The translations under genes and the position numbers were made by a program. The notes under the pieces were generated by a model, which saw only the letters and a program-made list of their open reading frames with translations, was not told where the DNA came from and did no database searches. 28,168 bases of DNA from a virus, in IMG/VR virus record IMGVR_UViG_3300045995_000256, positions 1 to 28,168 of that record. One strand, 5' to 3'. Positions 27,759 through 28,168 of the stretch are shown piece after piece. The first letter of the stretch is position 1; each line of letters begins with the position of its first letter.

Positions 27759-28168
27759 TGGACTCAATTATAGAAGAAAAGATAATCGAATTAATTACTG
27801 AAGCAACTATTGAAGATGTTTCTGAGAATGTTGTTGTTAATATTGCTGACGAATTAAAAGACTGGAATGAGCCTGCGGATTACCCCGCTATTGTTGTTTC
27901 TTCTTATGGTTGGGTTGCAGGAAATCAGCAGATAGGTGCCATTGAAAAGAAGTATACGGTCTACATTGCTGTTCTAGTTATGAAGGAGACAAAGAAAGAA
28001 GCTAAGTTACAGAGGAGTATAATTCATAATCGAGTTGATTCGGTTCTTAGACGGAATCAACAATTAACAGGATTGTCCGATAATACAGGTAGAGAACGTG
28101 CATTTTCTATGAATGTCGCTGAAGTTAGATTCGCACATGCAGGTTTCGCTGGTCAAGTACAAGCAGTT
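27758..28168 (+). CDS. Putative tail terminator/minor tail protein, 3' end cut off
   Basis: The ATG at 27758 overlaps the previous stop and the frame stays open for 137 codons to the window edge. N-terminal helix (SIIEEKIIELITEATIEDV), then strands (YPAIVVSSYGWVAG, KYTVYIAVLVMKETKKEAKL) and RSIIHNRVDSVLRRNQQLTG. This alpha/beta pattern, together with the order after the gp10-like gene, fits the tail-terminator fold (lambda gpU, SPP1 gp17). The sequence is incomplete, so the call stays tentative. Confidence 0.6.
   Translation, partial: MDSIIEEKIIELITEATIEDVSENVVVNIADELKDWNEPADYPAIVVSSYGWVAGNQQIGAIEKKYTVYIAVLVMKETKKEAKLQRSIIHNRVDSVLRRNQQLTGLSDNTGRERAFSMNVAEVRFAHAGFAGQVQAV

Overview
The window is 28 kb of a tailed double-stranded DNA phage (Caudoviricetes). 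Every supported gene reads left to right. Genes are packed with ATGA or TAATG stop-start overlaps and mostly have strong AAGGAGG-like ribosome sites, and there is no gene-free stretch longer than about 100 bases. The AT-rich base composition, Gram-positive-type ribosome sites, a SpoVS homologue, a secreted cell-wall amidase and a consensus sigma-A promoter point to a host among the low-GC Gram-positives, most likely a spore-former (Bacillota). This is inference from content; no host sequence is present.

Layout. (1) About 1-4.9 kb: small unknown or conserved phage genes, a PD-(D/E)xK-type nuclease, SpoVS, an AP2-HNH endonuclease, a putative HExxH metallopeptidase, Cys-rich proteins and a small membrane protein. 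(2) 4.9-9.1 kb: a GT-A glycosyltransferase, a second AP2-HNH endonuclease, two small genes and a class II (adenosylcobalamin) ribonucleotide reductase. (3) 9.1-12.8 kb: small zinc-ribbon and membrane proteins, an endonuclease VII-like HNH nuclease and a GT-B glycosyltransferase. (4) 12.8-14.3 kb: a signal-peptide-bearing N-acetylmuramoyl-L-alanine amidase, a coiled-coil peptide and an FmdB-like zinc ribbon. (5) 14.3-18.8 kb: a sugar-modification block with an LpxD-like N-acyltransferase, a PIG-L-type de-N-acetylase, a two-domain GT2 glycosyltransferase, an SGNH-hydrolase-like protein and another GT-B glycosyltransferase. (6) 18.9-19.8 kb: a MazG-like protein, a deoxyribosyltransferase-like protein and a zinc ribbon. 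(7) 19.8-28.2 kb: the packaging and head-morphogenesis module, in the order large terminase (split by an intein), a third AP2-HNH endonuclease, portal, a small protein, scaffold, N4-gp56-type major capsid protein, head-completion or connector proteins, and a cut-off tail-terminator-like gene.

How the genes fit together. The reductase, MazG-like and DUF4406-like genes would supply or police nucleotides for replication. The nucleases (PD-(D/E)xK, endonuclease VII-like) would resolve branched DNA before packaging. The terminase-to-connector run builds and fills heads. The sugar block could deacetylate, re-acylate and transfer an amino sugar onto a virion, DNA or cell-surface target. Selfish DNA is frequent: three related free-standing AP2-HNH endonucleases, plus an intein sitting exactly in the Walker A motif of the terminase.

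The points most worth a second look are the terminase intein (decayed endonuclease motifs and Ala in place of the penultimate His), the absence of any ATG, GTG or TTG start for the terminase reading frame, the acyl-sugar cassette, the phage-borne SpoVS, and a perfect sigma-A promoter interleaved with a hairpin after the capsid gene. No tRNA, rRNA or CRISPR array was recognised by eye.
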